Source of the DNA: Syntrophomonas sp.
GTDB taxonomy: Bacteria > Bacillota > Syntrophomonadia > Syntrophomonadales > Syntrophomonadaceae
DNA: 6,764 nucleotides
Assembly: GCA_028709355.1 (NCBI GenBank)
Contig: JAQVXF010000061.1
Location: 1 to 6,764 of the forward strand
Direction: 5' to 3'
Positions 1-6,115 of the stretch are shown here, piece after piece; the first letter of the stretch is position 1; each line of letters begins with the position of its first letter. The notes beneath the pieces are model-generated. The model saw only the letters and a program-made list of their open reading frames with translations. It was not told the DNA's origin and made no database searches. The position numbers were made by a program, and so were the translations under genes.

Positions 1-594
1 GGACCGGTCGGCGATCCTCTCCAAGTGGCCCGCTACCAGCAGCAGCGAGGTAGCCTGGTCGATGGTGCTGGGGTCTCGGGTCATGAACGCCACCAGATCA
101 TTGTAGACGGTGGTGTACAGAGCATCGACCTCATTTTCCAAGGGCACTAAGGACATAGCCAGGGCAACGTCCCCAGCGATGAACGATTGCATAGCTATCT
201 GCACCATTTCCTGGGCGATCTTGGCCATCTTGGGGATATCGATCAGGGGCTTGATATAGGGTTGGTCATGAAGGCGGATGGCAATCTTGGCGATCCCCTC
301 GGCATGATCGGCCATCCTTTCCATATCGATGATGAAACGCAAGGCGGTGGCGATAAAACGCAGATCCCTGGCCATGGGCTGCTTCAGGGCGATCAGCAGC
401 AGAGCCTTCTCCTCGATGTCCGCGTGCATCTGGTCGATGATGTCTTCTTTCCTGATCACTTCCCGGGCCAAGTCCAAGTCCTTGTTAAACAGGGCCAGGT
501 CGGCATTGTGAATCTGCTCCTGCAGCAAGCTGCCCATCTTGAGTAGGTCTTCTTTCACCTCTTCAATCTTTTTCTCCAGGGACTCCAAAAACAT
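1..594 (-). CDS. phoU: PhoU phosphate-signalling regulator, 3' end cut off by window edge
   Basis: Translating the minus strand from ATG 594 gives 198 codons open to the window edge with no stop; the family is usually about 215-240 residues, so roughly 20-40 residues are missing. The protein begins MFLESLEKKIEEVKEDLL and is almost wholly helical and charged, as expected for the two three-helix bundles of PhoU. The two hallmark acidic metal-binding motifs are visible: MERMADHA at residues 91-98 and LERIADR at 191-197, exactly 100 residues apart, one per bundle. The start is supported by GGAGGT (601-606) six bases upstream. PhoU is a cytoplasmic negative regulator that in characterised bacteria links Pst transporter state to the PhoR kinase. 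It lies 33 bp after pstB and probably shares its transcript. The long plus-strand reading frame over it is a shadow. Confidence 0.95.
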   Translation of the reverse strand, partial: MFLESLEKKIEEVKEDLLKMGSLLQEQIHNADLALFNKDLDLAREVIRKEDIIDQMHADIEEKALLLIALKQPMARDLRFIATALRFIIDMERMADHAEGIAKIAIRLHDQPYIKPLIDIPKMAKIAQEMVQIAMQSFIAGDVALAMSLVPLENEVDALYTTVYNDLVAFMTRDPSTIDQATSLLLVAGHLERIADRS

Positions 595-627
595 CCTAAT
601 ACCTCCTGTCCAATATCCATCCGGTCC

Positions 628-1407
628 TTAGCCAAACCGGCCGGTGATGTAATCCTCGGTCTGCTGGTTGGCGGGGTTGACGAATAGCTCTTTGGTGCGA
701 TTGAACTCGATCAGCTGCCCGTTGAGGAAAAAGCCGGTGTAGTCAGACACCCGCGCCGCCTGCTGCATGTTATGGGTAACAATGACGATGGTATAGGCCC
801 GCTTTAACTCGGCGATCAATTCTTCCAGTTTGGAGGTGGAGATGGGGTCCAGGGCCGAAGCCGGTTCGTCCATCAAGATCACCTCGGGGTCTACCGCCAG
901 CACCCGGGCGATGACCAGTCGCTGCTGCTGCCCTCCCGACATGCGGGCCGCCGGGGTATGCAAGCGGCCACCCATCTCCTCCCACAAATTGGCAGCCCGC
1001 AGGCTCTTCTCTACGATCTCATCCAACTGCCCGCGGTTTTTGATGCCATGGATGCGGGGGCCGTAAGCCACGTTCTCATAGACCGACATGGGGAACACCG
1101 AGGGCTTCTGGAACACCATCCCTACCCGCTTGCGCAGGCCTACCACATCCATCTCCTTGCTGTAGATAGCTTGATCGTCCAGGTAGACCTGGCCTTTGAT
1201 AGTGGTCCCCTCGATCAGTTCGTTGAGGCGGTTGAGAGTGCGCAGGAAGGTAGACTTGCCGCAGCCGCTGGGCCCGATCAGGGCGGTCACATGGTTGGCT
1301 TTGATATCCATGTCGATGCCGTGCAGGGCCTGGAAATCCTGGTAAAAGACCTGCAGGTCGACGCTTTTCATCTTGATTTCCTGTTTGGTGGAGACCACGT
1401 TATCCAT
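628..1407 (-). CDS. pstB: Phosphate ABC transporter ATP-binding protein PstB
   Basis: A 259-residue ABC ATPase of normal PstB length. In order: Walker A GPSGCGKST (45-53), Q-loop Q100 in MVFQKP, ABC signature MSGGQQQR (156-163), Walker B VILMDEP (176-182), D-loop SALDP (184-188) and H-loop H212 in VTHNMQQA. GPSGCGKST followed by TLNRLNEL, the GQQQR signature and the THNMQQAARVSD stretch are typical of PstB within ABC importers. All catalytic residues are present, so it should hydrolyse ATP to drive phosphate import through PstC/PstA at the inner face of the membrane. The signature region reads ARMSGGQQQRLVIARVLA rather than the commoner LSGGQQQRLCIARA, a conservative variation. ATG 1407 is preceded by a strong AGGAGGA (1414-1420) six bases away. 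The gene starts 14 bp after the pstA stop, in the same operon. Confidence 0.98.
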   Translation of the reverse strand: MDNVVSTKQEIKMKSVDLQVFYQDFQALHGIDMDIKANHVTALIGPSGCGKSTFLRTLNRLNELIEGTTIKGQVYLDDQAIYSKEMDVVGLRKRVGMVFQKPSVFPMSVYENVAYGPRIHGIKNRGQLDEIVEKSLRAANLWEEMGGRLHTPAARMSGGQQQRLVIARVLAVDPEVILMDEPASALDPISTSKLEELIAELKRAYTIVIVTHNMQQAARVSDYTGFFLNGQLIEFNRTKELFVNPANQQTEDYITGRFG

Positions 1408-1413
1408 TGATTA

Positions 1414-1420
1414 TCCTCCT
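1414..1420 (-). promoter_or_regulatory. Strong ribosome binding site of pstB
   Basis: On the minus strand AGGAGGA lies six bases before ATG 1407, inside the 14-bp gap after pstA. It is the strongest Shine-Dalgarno match in the operon and fixes the pstB start. Inference: the ATPase may be translated independently of upstream coupling. Confidence 0.8.
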
Positions 1421-1421
1421 G

Positions 1422-2258
1422 TTAACGCATGGCCTTGGTCAGCCGGCTGAGGCTCAGATTGGCCAGATAGTTGATGATGACGATCAGGACCACGATCAGG
1501 CAGGCGGTGCCGAAGGCCCGTTCGGTGGAGATTCCCTCCATGGCCATGATATAAAGGTGGACTGACATGGTCCGGGCCGGATCCATGGGGGAAACCGGCA
1601 TGCCCAGGGAACTCCCGGCGGTCAGAATAATGGCGGCGGTCTCGCCCACCGCCCGGCCTATGGATAGTATTATTCCGGTGACGATACCCGGCAAAGCCGA
1701 GGGCAGGATAACCCGGCGCACCGTCTGCCAGCGGCTGGCACCGAGAGCCAGGCTGTTCTCCCGGTATTCCCCGGCCACCGCCAGGATAGCCTCCTGGGCG
1801 GTGCGGGTTATGGTGGGCAGGATCATGATCGCCATGGTCAAGCCCCCGGACAGGACCGACCAACCCATACCCAGGAATATAACGAAGAAGACAAAGCCAA
1901 ACAGGCCGAATACTATGGAAGGTATGCCGGCCAGAGTCTCCGCAGTCAGGTTCACCAGCTTGGCAAACCGGCTCCGGCTGTGGGCGTATTCCTCCAGGTA
2001 GATGGCGCTGCCCACTCCCACCGGCACCGCCGCCAGCAATGCCAGCAGGGTCAGGTAAACCGTGCCGACGATGGTGGTCGATATTCCCCCGAGCCGGCCG
2101 GCCCGGCTGGGGGGCTGGAGGATAAAGTCCAGGCTCAGGCTGGACGCGCCTCTGAATAGCACATAACCTATTATTCCGGCCAGGATCAGGACGATGAAGA
2201 TTCCGGCCAGCCAAAATATTCCCGTCAGCAGCTTATCTTTGCCGCTAGCGCCGGCCAT
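1422..2258 (-). CDS. pstA: Phosphate ABC transporter permease PstA
   Basis: An inner-membrane permease of 278 residues from ATG 2258. Hydrophobic segments lie near residues 12-35, 62-88, 108-132, 136-155, 190-215 and 248-268, the six-helix pattern of the Pst permeases. The cytoplasmic coupling loop that docks on PstB is clear: ENSLALGASRWQTVRRVILP, from E167. GRAVGETAAI (201-210) is the conserved Pst motif after that loop. With PstC it forms the phosphate channel. A GTG at 2267 would add three residues, but it has only AAAGG three bases away, whereas ATG 2258 has AGGTG at a six-base spacing; I prefer ATG. The gene overlaps the end of pstC by 14 bp, implying translational coupling. PstA is distinguished from PstC by order, a shorter N-terminus and sequence. 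Confidence 0.96.
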   Translation of the reverse strand: MAGASGKDKLLTGIFWLAGIFIVLILAGIIGYVLFRGASSLSLDFILQPPSRAGRLGGISTTIVGTVYLTLLALLAAVPVGVGSAIYLEEYAHSRSRFAKLVNLTAETLAGIPSIVFGLFGFVFFVIFLGMGWSVLSGGLTMAIMILPTITRTAQEAILAVAGEYRENSLALGASRWQTVRRVILPSALPGIVTGIILSIGRAVGETAAIILTAGSSLGMPVSPMDPARTMSVHLYIMAMEGISTERAFGTACLIVVLIVIINYLANLSLSRLTKAMR

Positions 2259-3129
2259 TGGCTGCACCTGCCTTTAGCGACATATTAACCACCAGGTTGA
2301 GGATGACGATGAACACGAATAGGACCACCCCGGTGGCAAACAGGGCCGCTTGGTGATCGCCGGCGGCATAACCCATCTCCAGCACGATGTTGCTGGTCAT
2401 GGTCCGCACCGGGGAGAGAACTCCCGCCGGGATAATGGGAGAATTGCCGGTCACCATCACTACCGCCATGGTTTCGCCGATAGCCCGCCCCATCCCCAGC
2501 ACCACCGCGGTGATGATACCTGATCGAGCGGCGGGCAAGATCACCCGGCGGATGGACTGGTAATGGGTCGCCCCCAGGGCCAGGGACCCCTCTTTATACT
2601 CCTTGGGAACCGCCCGGATGGCATCCCGGGATATGTTGATGATGGTGGGCAGGATCATTATACCCAGTATTATAGCTCCAGCCAGCACACTCAGCCCATT
2701 GCCGCCCAGGTAATTCCTGATGAAGGGCACTATTAGGACCAGCCCTACAAAGCCATAGACCACCGAGGGGATACCGGCCAGCAATTCGACCAGGGCACCC
2801 AGCCACCGGCTGGCCCGGGGCGGTGCTACTTCAGCCATGAATATGGCTGTCATTATTCCCAGCGGCACCGCCCACAACAAAGAGGCAGTGGTCACCACCA
2901 GAGAACCGACCAGCATGGTTCCGATACCGAAACTGTTGCTGGTAGGGCGCCAATCAGTATTGAACAGAAAGTCGGCCACTCCGACCTTTAACAGGATCGG
3001 TAGTCCCCGGGCAAAGATGAAGATGGTTATGATGGCAATGACTATCACAAACAGGGCCGCGCAGAAAGCCAGACCCTTTTCGATCCAACTCTCACCGCGG
3101 CGATGCAGATTCTTCGAGATTGGCTGCAT
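2245..3129 (-). CDS. pstC: Phosphate ABC transporter permease PstC
   Basis: A 294-residue inner-membrane permease of normal PstC length. A short basic cytoplasmic N-terminus (SKNLHRRGESWIEKG) precedes transmembrane segments near residues 19-41, 70-98, 112-136, 145-165, 203-227 and 262-284. FNTDWRPTSNSFGI (56-69), in the first outer loop, is characteristic of PstC, as is GRAIGETMAV (214-223). The PstB-docking loop is EGSLALGATHYQSIRRVILP, from E180. With PstA it forms the transmembrane phosphate pathway. ATG 3129 has AAAGGA (3135-3140) five bases upstream. Unlike the rest of the operon it is preceded by a 212-bp gap containing a hairpin, a repeat array and a candidate promoter, so pstCAB-phoU may be transcribed partly on its own. 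Confidence 0.97.
   Translation of the reverse strand: MQPISKNLHRRGESWIEKGLAFCAALFVIVIAIITIFIFARGLPILLKVGVADFLFNTDWRPTSNSFGIGTMLVGSLVVTTASLLWAVPLGIMTAIFMAEVAPPRASRWLGALVELLAGIPSVVYGFVGLVLIVPFIRNYLGGNGLSVLAGAIILGIMILPTIINISRDAIRAVPKEYKEGSLALGATHYQSIRRVILPAARSGIITAVVLGMGRAIGETMAVVMVTGNSPIIPAGVLSPVRTMTSNIVLEMGYAAGDHQAALFATGVVLFVFIVILNLVVNMSLKAGAANGRR
2265..2269 (-). promoter_or_regulatory. Ribosome binding site that decides the pstA start
   Basis: Minus-strand AGGTG lies six bases upstream of ATG 2258, within the pstC coding sequence. It overlaps the competing GTG at 2265-2267, which argues against GTG as the start codon. Confidence 0.55.
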
Positions 3130-3207
3130 ATCTATCCTTTCCGGTCATAGCTTATCCCTGACGCTTCTTGGCATTATGGCCGTTTTACTTTGCTGTTGAG
3201 GATAGAT
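3130..3207 (-). promoter_or_regulatory. pstC leader with a segment complementary to its ribosome binding site
   Basis: On the minus strand ATCTATCCT (3199-3207) is a perfect nine-base complement of AGGATAGAT (3130-3138), which contains the pstC Shine-Dalgarno core and abuts the ATG. The arms are 60 bases apart. Pairing could hide the ribosome site in any transcript reading through from pstS. A transcript starting at the candidate promoter here (about 3197) would lack the 5' arm. The complementarity is seen; the function is inference, and a helix with only three G-C pairs across a large loop may be weak. Confidence 0.3.
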
Positions 3208-3209
3208 TA
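3204..3209 (-). promoter_or_regulatory. Candidate -10 element for pstC
   Basis: Minus-strand TAATCT is preceded by TG one base upstream (an extended -10 form, TGCTAATCT). It lies nine bases after the last six-base core of the 11-bp-phased array. No good -35 sits at 17 bp; TTGACC is 19 bp upstream and is part of the array. A weak -35 replaced by bound activator is typical of PhoP-activated promoters. Transcription would begin near 3197, giving a leader of about 70 bases. Confidence 0.4.
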
Positions 3210-3218
3210 GCATGGCCA

Positions 3219-3279
3219 AGTCAATCCTGGTCAACTAATCGGTTAAATGTTGGTTAAGCCAATGTAAAACTAATGTAAA
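3219..3279 (-). promoter_or_regulatory. Candidate PhoP-binding array (Pho boxes) upstream of pstC
   Basis: On the minus strand six cores begin exactly 11 bases apart: TTTACA (from 3279), TTTACA (3268), TTAACC (3257), TTAACC (3246), GTTGAC (3235) and TTGACT (3224). The first four match or nearly match the Gram-positive PhoP direct-repeat consensus TT(A/T/C)ACA, which recurs about every 11 bp on one DNA face; the last two are degenerate. The phoP-phoR pair in the same locus is the obvious source of the regulator. It sits between the hairpin after pstS and the pstC leader, suggesting separate phosphate control of pstCAB-phoU. Confidence 0.7.
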
Positions 3280-3292
3280 TTTCTCATTAGTT
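3268..3292. repeat. AT-rich 8-bp inverted repeat overlapping the first Pho-box units
   Basis: AACTAATG (3268-3275) and CATTAGTT (3285-3292) are perfect inverted copies separated by nine bases. In the pstS transcript this could form a second, weak hairpin two bases after the GC-rich one, followed by TTTT. As DNA it overlaps the first TTTACA unit of the array and touches the second. Whether it acts in RNA, in DNA, or not at all cannot be told from sequence. Confidence 0.4.
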
Positions 3293-3293
3293 A

Positions 3294-3319
3294 ACCCCGC
3301 TCCGGTAACAGAGCGGGGT
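3294..3319 (-). terminator. GC-rich hairpin after pstS, probable attenuator or 3' stabiliser
   Basis: The minus strand holds a perfect nine-base-pair stem, ACCCCGCTC (3311-3319) with GAGCGGGGT (3294-3302), and an eight-base loop, starting 22 bases after the pstS stop. The following sequence, TTAACTAATGAG, has no good U-run, so it is not a strong intrinsic terminator. Hairpins here commonly protect the pstS message or partly terminate it, giving more binding protein than permease. That role is inferred. Confidence 0.6.
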
Positions 3320-3341
3320 GCCAATCGTTTATGGAATGGGC

Positions 3342-4208
3342 CTATTTGATACTGAAGGCTCCCTCTTCGACGATGAGCTGCTGTCCTTCGGGGCTGAGGA
3401 CGTAGTCGATGAAGGCTTGGGCTAAACCAGACGGGGCGCCCTTGGTAACGTAGATGAAGGGTCTCTGGATCTTATAGGTGCCGGCTTTTACATTGGCTTC
3501 GTTGGCCGCCGCCCCGTTGATGTCAAGGGCTTTGACTTCCTGGTTGAGGCTGGAAAGTGATACATAGCCGATGGCATTCTTGTCACCAGCCACGGTGGTC
3601 CTTACCGCTCCGGTGGAATTCTGGACGATGGCGGTTTTGATTATATCTTTCTTGGCCAGCACTATCTCACTGAAGGCATCCCGGGTTCCGGAACCTTCTT
3701 CCCGGGTGACCACGGTGATGACCGCATCCGGACCGCCTACTTCATTCCAGTTCTTGATGTTGCCCAGATAGATATTCATGACTTGTTCAGTCGTCAGTCC
3801 GGTCAAGGTATTGGCGGGATTTACTACCACCGCGATCCCGTCAAGGGCGATGGTGGTGGCGGTAAGTCCTTTAGCGGTCTCTTCGGCTTTCACTGCTCGA
3901 GATGATGCCCCGATCTGGGCCGCGCCGGTAACAGCGGCCTCGATGCCCACACTGGAACCGCCCCCTTGAACATTGATCTGCACCCCCTTGTTCTTGGCCA
4001 TGAATTCCTCGGCCAGCACTTCGCTAAAGGGTTGTACCGAGGTGGAACCGGCAATGGTCAAGCTGCCTGACAAAGCCGCCGGGGTATTCTGACCCGGGGT
4101 GGGAGTCTCGGTGGTCTTCGAGCCGCAACCGGTCACTATGCCGGTACCCACCAGCAATAAACCCAGGATTAGAAAACTGGTAATCCTTCTGATCTTTTCT
4201 GAACCCAT
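3342..4208 (-). CDS. pstS: Phosphate-binding lipoprotein PstS
   Basis: A 288-residue solute-binding protein that captures phosphate outside the membrane and delivers it to PstC/PstA. From ATG 4208 it has a basic n-region (MGSEKIRR), a hydrophobic core and a lipobox VTGC with the lipidated cysteine at residue 28, then a Thr/Pro-rich linker. Ligand-site motifs of the family follow: AGSTSVQPF (53-61), GGGSSVGIEA (82-91), GASSRAV (100-106), DGIAVVVNP (from 123) and TREEGSGTRDAF (168-179), the last matching the Arg/Ser-Gly-Thr phosphate contacts known from E. coli PstS. Upstream in-frame ATGs at 4244 and 4232 have no ribosome site and would put 12 or 8 extra polar residues before the signal peptide; ATG 4208 follows GGGAGG, so it is preferred. 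A repeat array lies upstream and a hairpin downstream. Confidence 0.97.
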   Translation of the reverse strand: MGSEKIRRITSFLILGLLLVGTGIVTGCGSKTTETPTPGQNTPAALSGSLTIAGSTSVQPFSEVLAEEFMAKNKGVQINVQGGGSSVGIEAAVTGAAQIGASSRAVKAEETAKGLTATTIALDGIAVVVNPANTLTGLTTEQVMNIYLGNIKNWNEVGGPDAVITVVTREEGSGTRDAFSEIVLAKKDIIKTAIVQNSTGAVRTTVAGDKNAIGYVSLSSLNQEVKALDINGAAANEANVKAGTYKIQRPFIYVTKGAPSGLAQAFIDYVLSPEGQQLIVEEGAFSIK

Positions 4209-4219
4209 TTTAGATGTTT

Positions 4220-4225
4220 CCTCCC
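4220..4225 (-). promoter_or_regulatory. Ribosome binding site that decides the pstS start
   Basis: Minus-strand GGGAGG lies 11 bases upstream of ATG 4208 and downstream of the in-frame ATGs at 4232 and 4244, so only the shorter form can use it. The spacing is a little long, but no other purine-rich site is present. Confidence 0.75.
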
Positions 4226-4246
4226 TTATCATTTTTATATGCATTC

Positions 4247-4274
4247 ATGATAGCGGATCAATGTAAAGGGCCAA
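4247..4274 (-). promoter_or_regulatory. Candidate pstS promoter
   Basis: Minus-strand TTGGCC (4269-4274) and TATCAT (4247-4252) are separated by 16 bases; the -10 matches consensus in five of six positions. The -10 lies nine bases after the last array core, the same spacing as at pstC. An alternative is TTGATC (4256-4261), 16 bases, TATAAA (4234-4239), but that would start transcription almost at the ribosome site. The first would give a leader of about 32 bases. Confidence 0.45.
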
Positions 4275-4322
4275 TCCATCTAATCTTAAGCCTGGGTATA
4301 CTGATTGTAAAATAATTGTAAA
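4262..4322 (-). promoter_or_regulatory. Candidate PhoP-binding array (Pho boxes) upstream of pstS
   Basis: On the minus strand six positions 11 bases apart read TTTACA (from 4322), TTTACA (4311), TATACC (4300), TTAAGA (4289), TGGATT (4278) and TTTACA (4267). Three are identical and match the Gram-positive PhoP repeat TT(A/T/C)ACA; units three and four are degenerate and unit five does not match. The array fills most of the gap after the phoR stop and ends just before the candidate -10. It is the expected site of PhoP activation of the pst genes. Confidence 0.7.
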
Positions 4323-4327
4323 CGAGG

Positions 4328-6115
4328 CTAAACCTCAACCTTCTGCTGACTATCCAATTTGGGCAGATGCACATAGAAAGTGGAGCCGCCGCCTTCGACG
4401 CTTTCCACCGTAACCTGACCCTGCAGATTCTCGACCCCGTGTTTGACGATGGACAAGCCTAGTCCGGTCCCCCCCGTCTTGCGGGAGCGGGCCTTGTCGA
4501 CCCGGTAGAAACGTTCGAAGATCCGGGTGAGGTCCCGGGCTGGGATGCCGATGCCGTTATCTTGCACCGACAGCATCACCCGGTCGCCTTGATCCTGCAG
4601 GGATACCGTGATACGCCCCCCCTCGGGGCTGTAATTGATAGCGTTATCCAGCAGGTTGGTCCCTATCATGTCCAGCATATCCGGATCACTGGTCAACAGC
4701 AGGGGGTGACCGGGGTGCCGGTAATCGACCTCGATATCTTTAAAACCAGCGCTGGTAGACATCCGGTTTACTGCCTCTTCCACCAGTTTATCCATATCTA
4801 TCGTCTCTAATTCCAGCTTGAACGCATCTGCTTCCAGCTTGGAAAGTTCCAGCAAGTCACTGATCATCCGCGCCAACCGCTGGCTCTCCTGGTAGATGAT
4901 GCGGGCAAATTCGGTCACTGTGGCCGGATTTTGGCCGCCCTCCACCAATAAGGTTTCGGCGAACCCGCTGATACTGGCCACCGGGGTTTTCAATTCATGG
5001 GATACGTTGGCGACAAAATCTTTGCGTACCTGTTCCAGGTGCTTCATCTCGGTGATGTCATTCATAACCACCAGGATATCTGGCCGGGCCGGATCGGAAG
5101 CATCGATAGGCACTACATTGACTTCCAACATCCGGGCTCCCAAAGCATGCAAAACCAGGCTATCCCGGACCGGCCGGCGGGTGGCCCGGGCCGCATCGAT
5201 CATGGCCAGCAAGTCGTAGACACTGACGATCTCCACATATTTGCGGTTGGTGAAGCCTTGGCCCAGAGCCAGCAGGGAGGCGGCCACCGGATTTGCATAG
5301 ACCACCCGGTCCCCCGCGCCGATCATCAGGATGCCGTTGACGGTGTTGTCCAGGATGGCCTGCAGGTAGTTCCTGACCTCGGTTATCTCGTCCATATTGT
5401 GCTGGACCCGCTGCCCCATGTCATTGAAAGCACGGGCCAGTTCTTCCATCTCGTCCCCGGTATGGATGGAGATGCGGCGGCGCAGGTTGCCCCCCGCCAT
5501 ATCTCTTACCGCCCGGGTGGTCTCCTGCAGGGGATGGGAAAACCGCTGTGCCAGATACAAACCCAGCCCGGTAGCAATCAGTCCGCACAACAAAGCGGCC
5601 AGCAGGATGGCTGTCAGGGCATTATCATAGATGGCCTGGAGCTCGGCCAGGGGCAAGGCCAGGCGTACCGCTCCGCTATTCTCGGCATCGCTGAAAGGCA
5701 CCGCTACATAGAGCATATTCATGGCCAGGGTGTCACTGTAGCGGATGTCTACCCCGGTCTGCCCGCGCAGGGCGCTGAAAACCTCGGGCCGGCTGCTGTG
5801 GTTGTCCAGGGCTGATGGTTCCACCTGGGAATCTCCCAAAACCATCCCCCCGGCATCGATGATGGTCACCCGGGTATCACTGTCCCGGGCGGCTGTATCG
5901 CATATCTCCTGGTAACTGCGCTGAACTGCTCCGGCTCCGGTCCGGAATCTGGTCATGTCGCTCACCAGACGGGCTTCCTGGATGAGACGGGTCTCCATGT
6001 TGTCCAGGTAGGAGCGTTTGTAGGTGTTATATCCCAAACCACCCAGCAGGATCAACAGCAGGGCGATAACCACCAGGAAGGCCCCGATCAATTTGGCCCG
6101 ATAGCTGTTAAACAT
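4328..6115 (-). CDS. phoR: Phosphate-regulon sensor histidine kinase PhoR
   Basis: A 595-residue membrane kinase. Segments in order: transmembrane helix about 9-29; extracytoplasmic domain about 30-166; second helix about 167-189; HAMP about 190-242 (HPLQETTRAVRDMAGGNL onward); PAS about 249-354 (LQAILDNTVNGILMI); dimerisation/H-box FVANVSHELKTP with phospho-acceptor H373; then the ATPase domain with N-box NLLDNA (487-492), G1 DNGIGIP (519-525), F-box FERFYRVDKAR (533-543) and G2 GGTGLGLSI (548-556). All catalytic boxes are intact. The H-box and SISGFAETLL are typical of PhoR; the length fits PhoR proteins with an outer sensor domain. The start, ATG 6115, lies within the last codons of phoP (8-bp overlap) and has GAGGTG (6123-6128) seven bases upstream, so the pair is translationally coupled. 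It would phosphorylate PhoP; its neighbours indicate phosphate sensing. Confidence 0.95.
   Translation of the reverse strand: MFNSYRAKLIGAFLVVIALLLILLGGLGYNTYKRSYLDNMETRLIQEARLVSDMTRFRTGAGAVQRSYQEICDTAARDSDTRVTIIDAGGMVLGDSQVEPSALDNHSSRPEVFSALRGQTGVDIRYSDTLAMNMLYVAVPFSDAENSGAVRLALPLAELQAIYDNALTAILLAALLCGLIATGLGLYLAQRFSHPLQETTRAVRDMAGGNLRRRISIHTGDEMEELARAFNDMGQRVQHNMDEITEVRNYLQAILDNTVNGILMIGAGDRVVYANPVAASLLALGQGFTNRKYVEIVSVYDLLAMIDAARATRRPVRDSLVLHALGARMLEVNVVPIDASDPARPDILVVMNDITEMKHLEQVRKDFVANVSHELKTPVASISGFAETLLVEGGQNPATVTEFARIIYQESQRLARMISDLLELSKLEADAFKLELETIDMDKLVEEAVNRMSTSAGFKDIEVDYRHPGHPLLLTSDPDMLDMIGTNLLDNAINYSPEGGRITVSLQDQGDRVMLSVQDNGIGIPARDLTRIFERFYRVDKARSRKTGGTGLGLSIVKHGVENLQGQVTVESVEGGGSTFYVHLPKLDSQQKVEV

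Noticed and set aside
187..546. Plus-strand frame of 119 codons opposite phoU
   Set aside because: Antisense shadow; the minus strand encodes PhoU with both acidic motifs and a good ribosome site.
621..640. Small inverted repeat CCGGT/ACCGG across the pstB stop
   Set aside because: Only five base pairs with a ten-base loop and no T-run; too weak to call a terminator, and pstB-phoU are probably cotranscribed.
958..1410. Plus-strand frame of 150 codons opposite pstB
   Set aside because: Antisense shadow of the Walker A to Q-loop region; no ribosome site or domain.
1411..2214. Long minus-strand frame of 267 codons overlapping pstA
   Set aside because: It is another frame of pstA, Pro/Gly/Arg-rich with no hydrophobic segments, while the pstA frame encodes a clear permease with the coupling loop.
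2258..3129. Shared TGCAGCCAAT at the start of pstC and just before the pstA ATG, hinting at a common MQP N-terminus
   Set aside because: The pstA copy would need a GTG start with poor ribosome-site spacing, and the match does not extend beyond ten bases; probably chance.
4289..4329. AGCCT/AGGCT complement after the phoR stop as a possible phoR terminator
   Set aside because: Five base pairs across a loop of about 31 bases with no T-run, overlapping the Pho array; read-through from phoR into pstS remains possible.
4997..5815. Plus-strand frame of 272 codons opposite phoR
   Set aside because: Antisense shadow of a GC-rich gene; Gln/His/Gly-rich with no recognisable domain, lying over the well-supported HAMP and PAS regions of PhoR.
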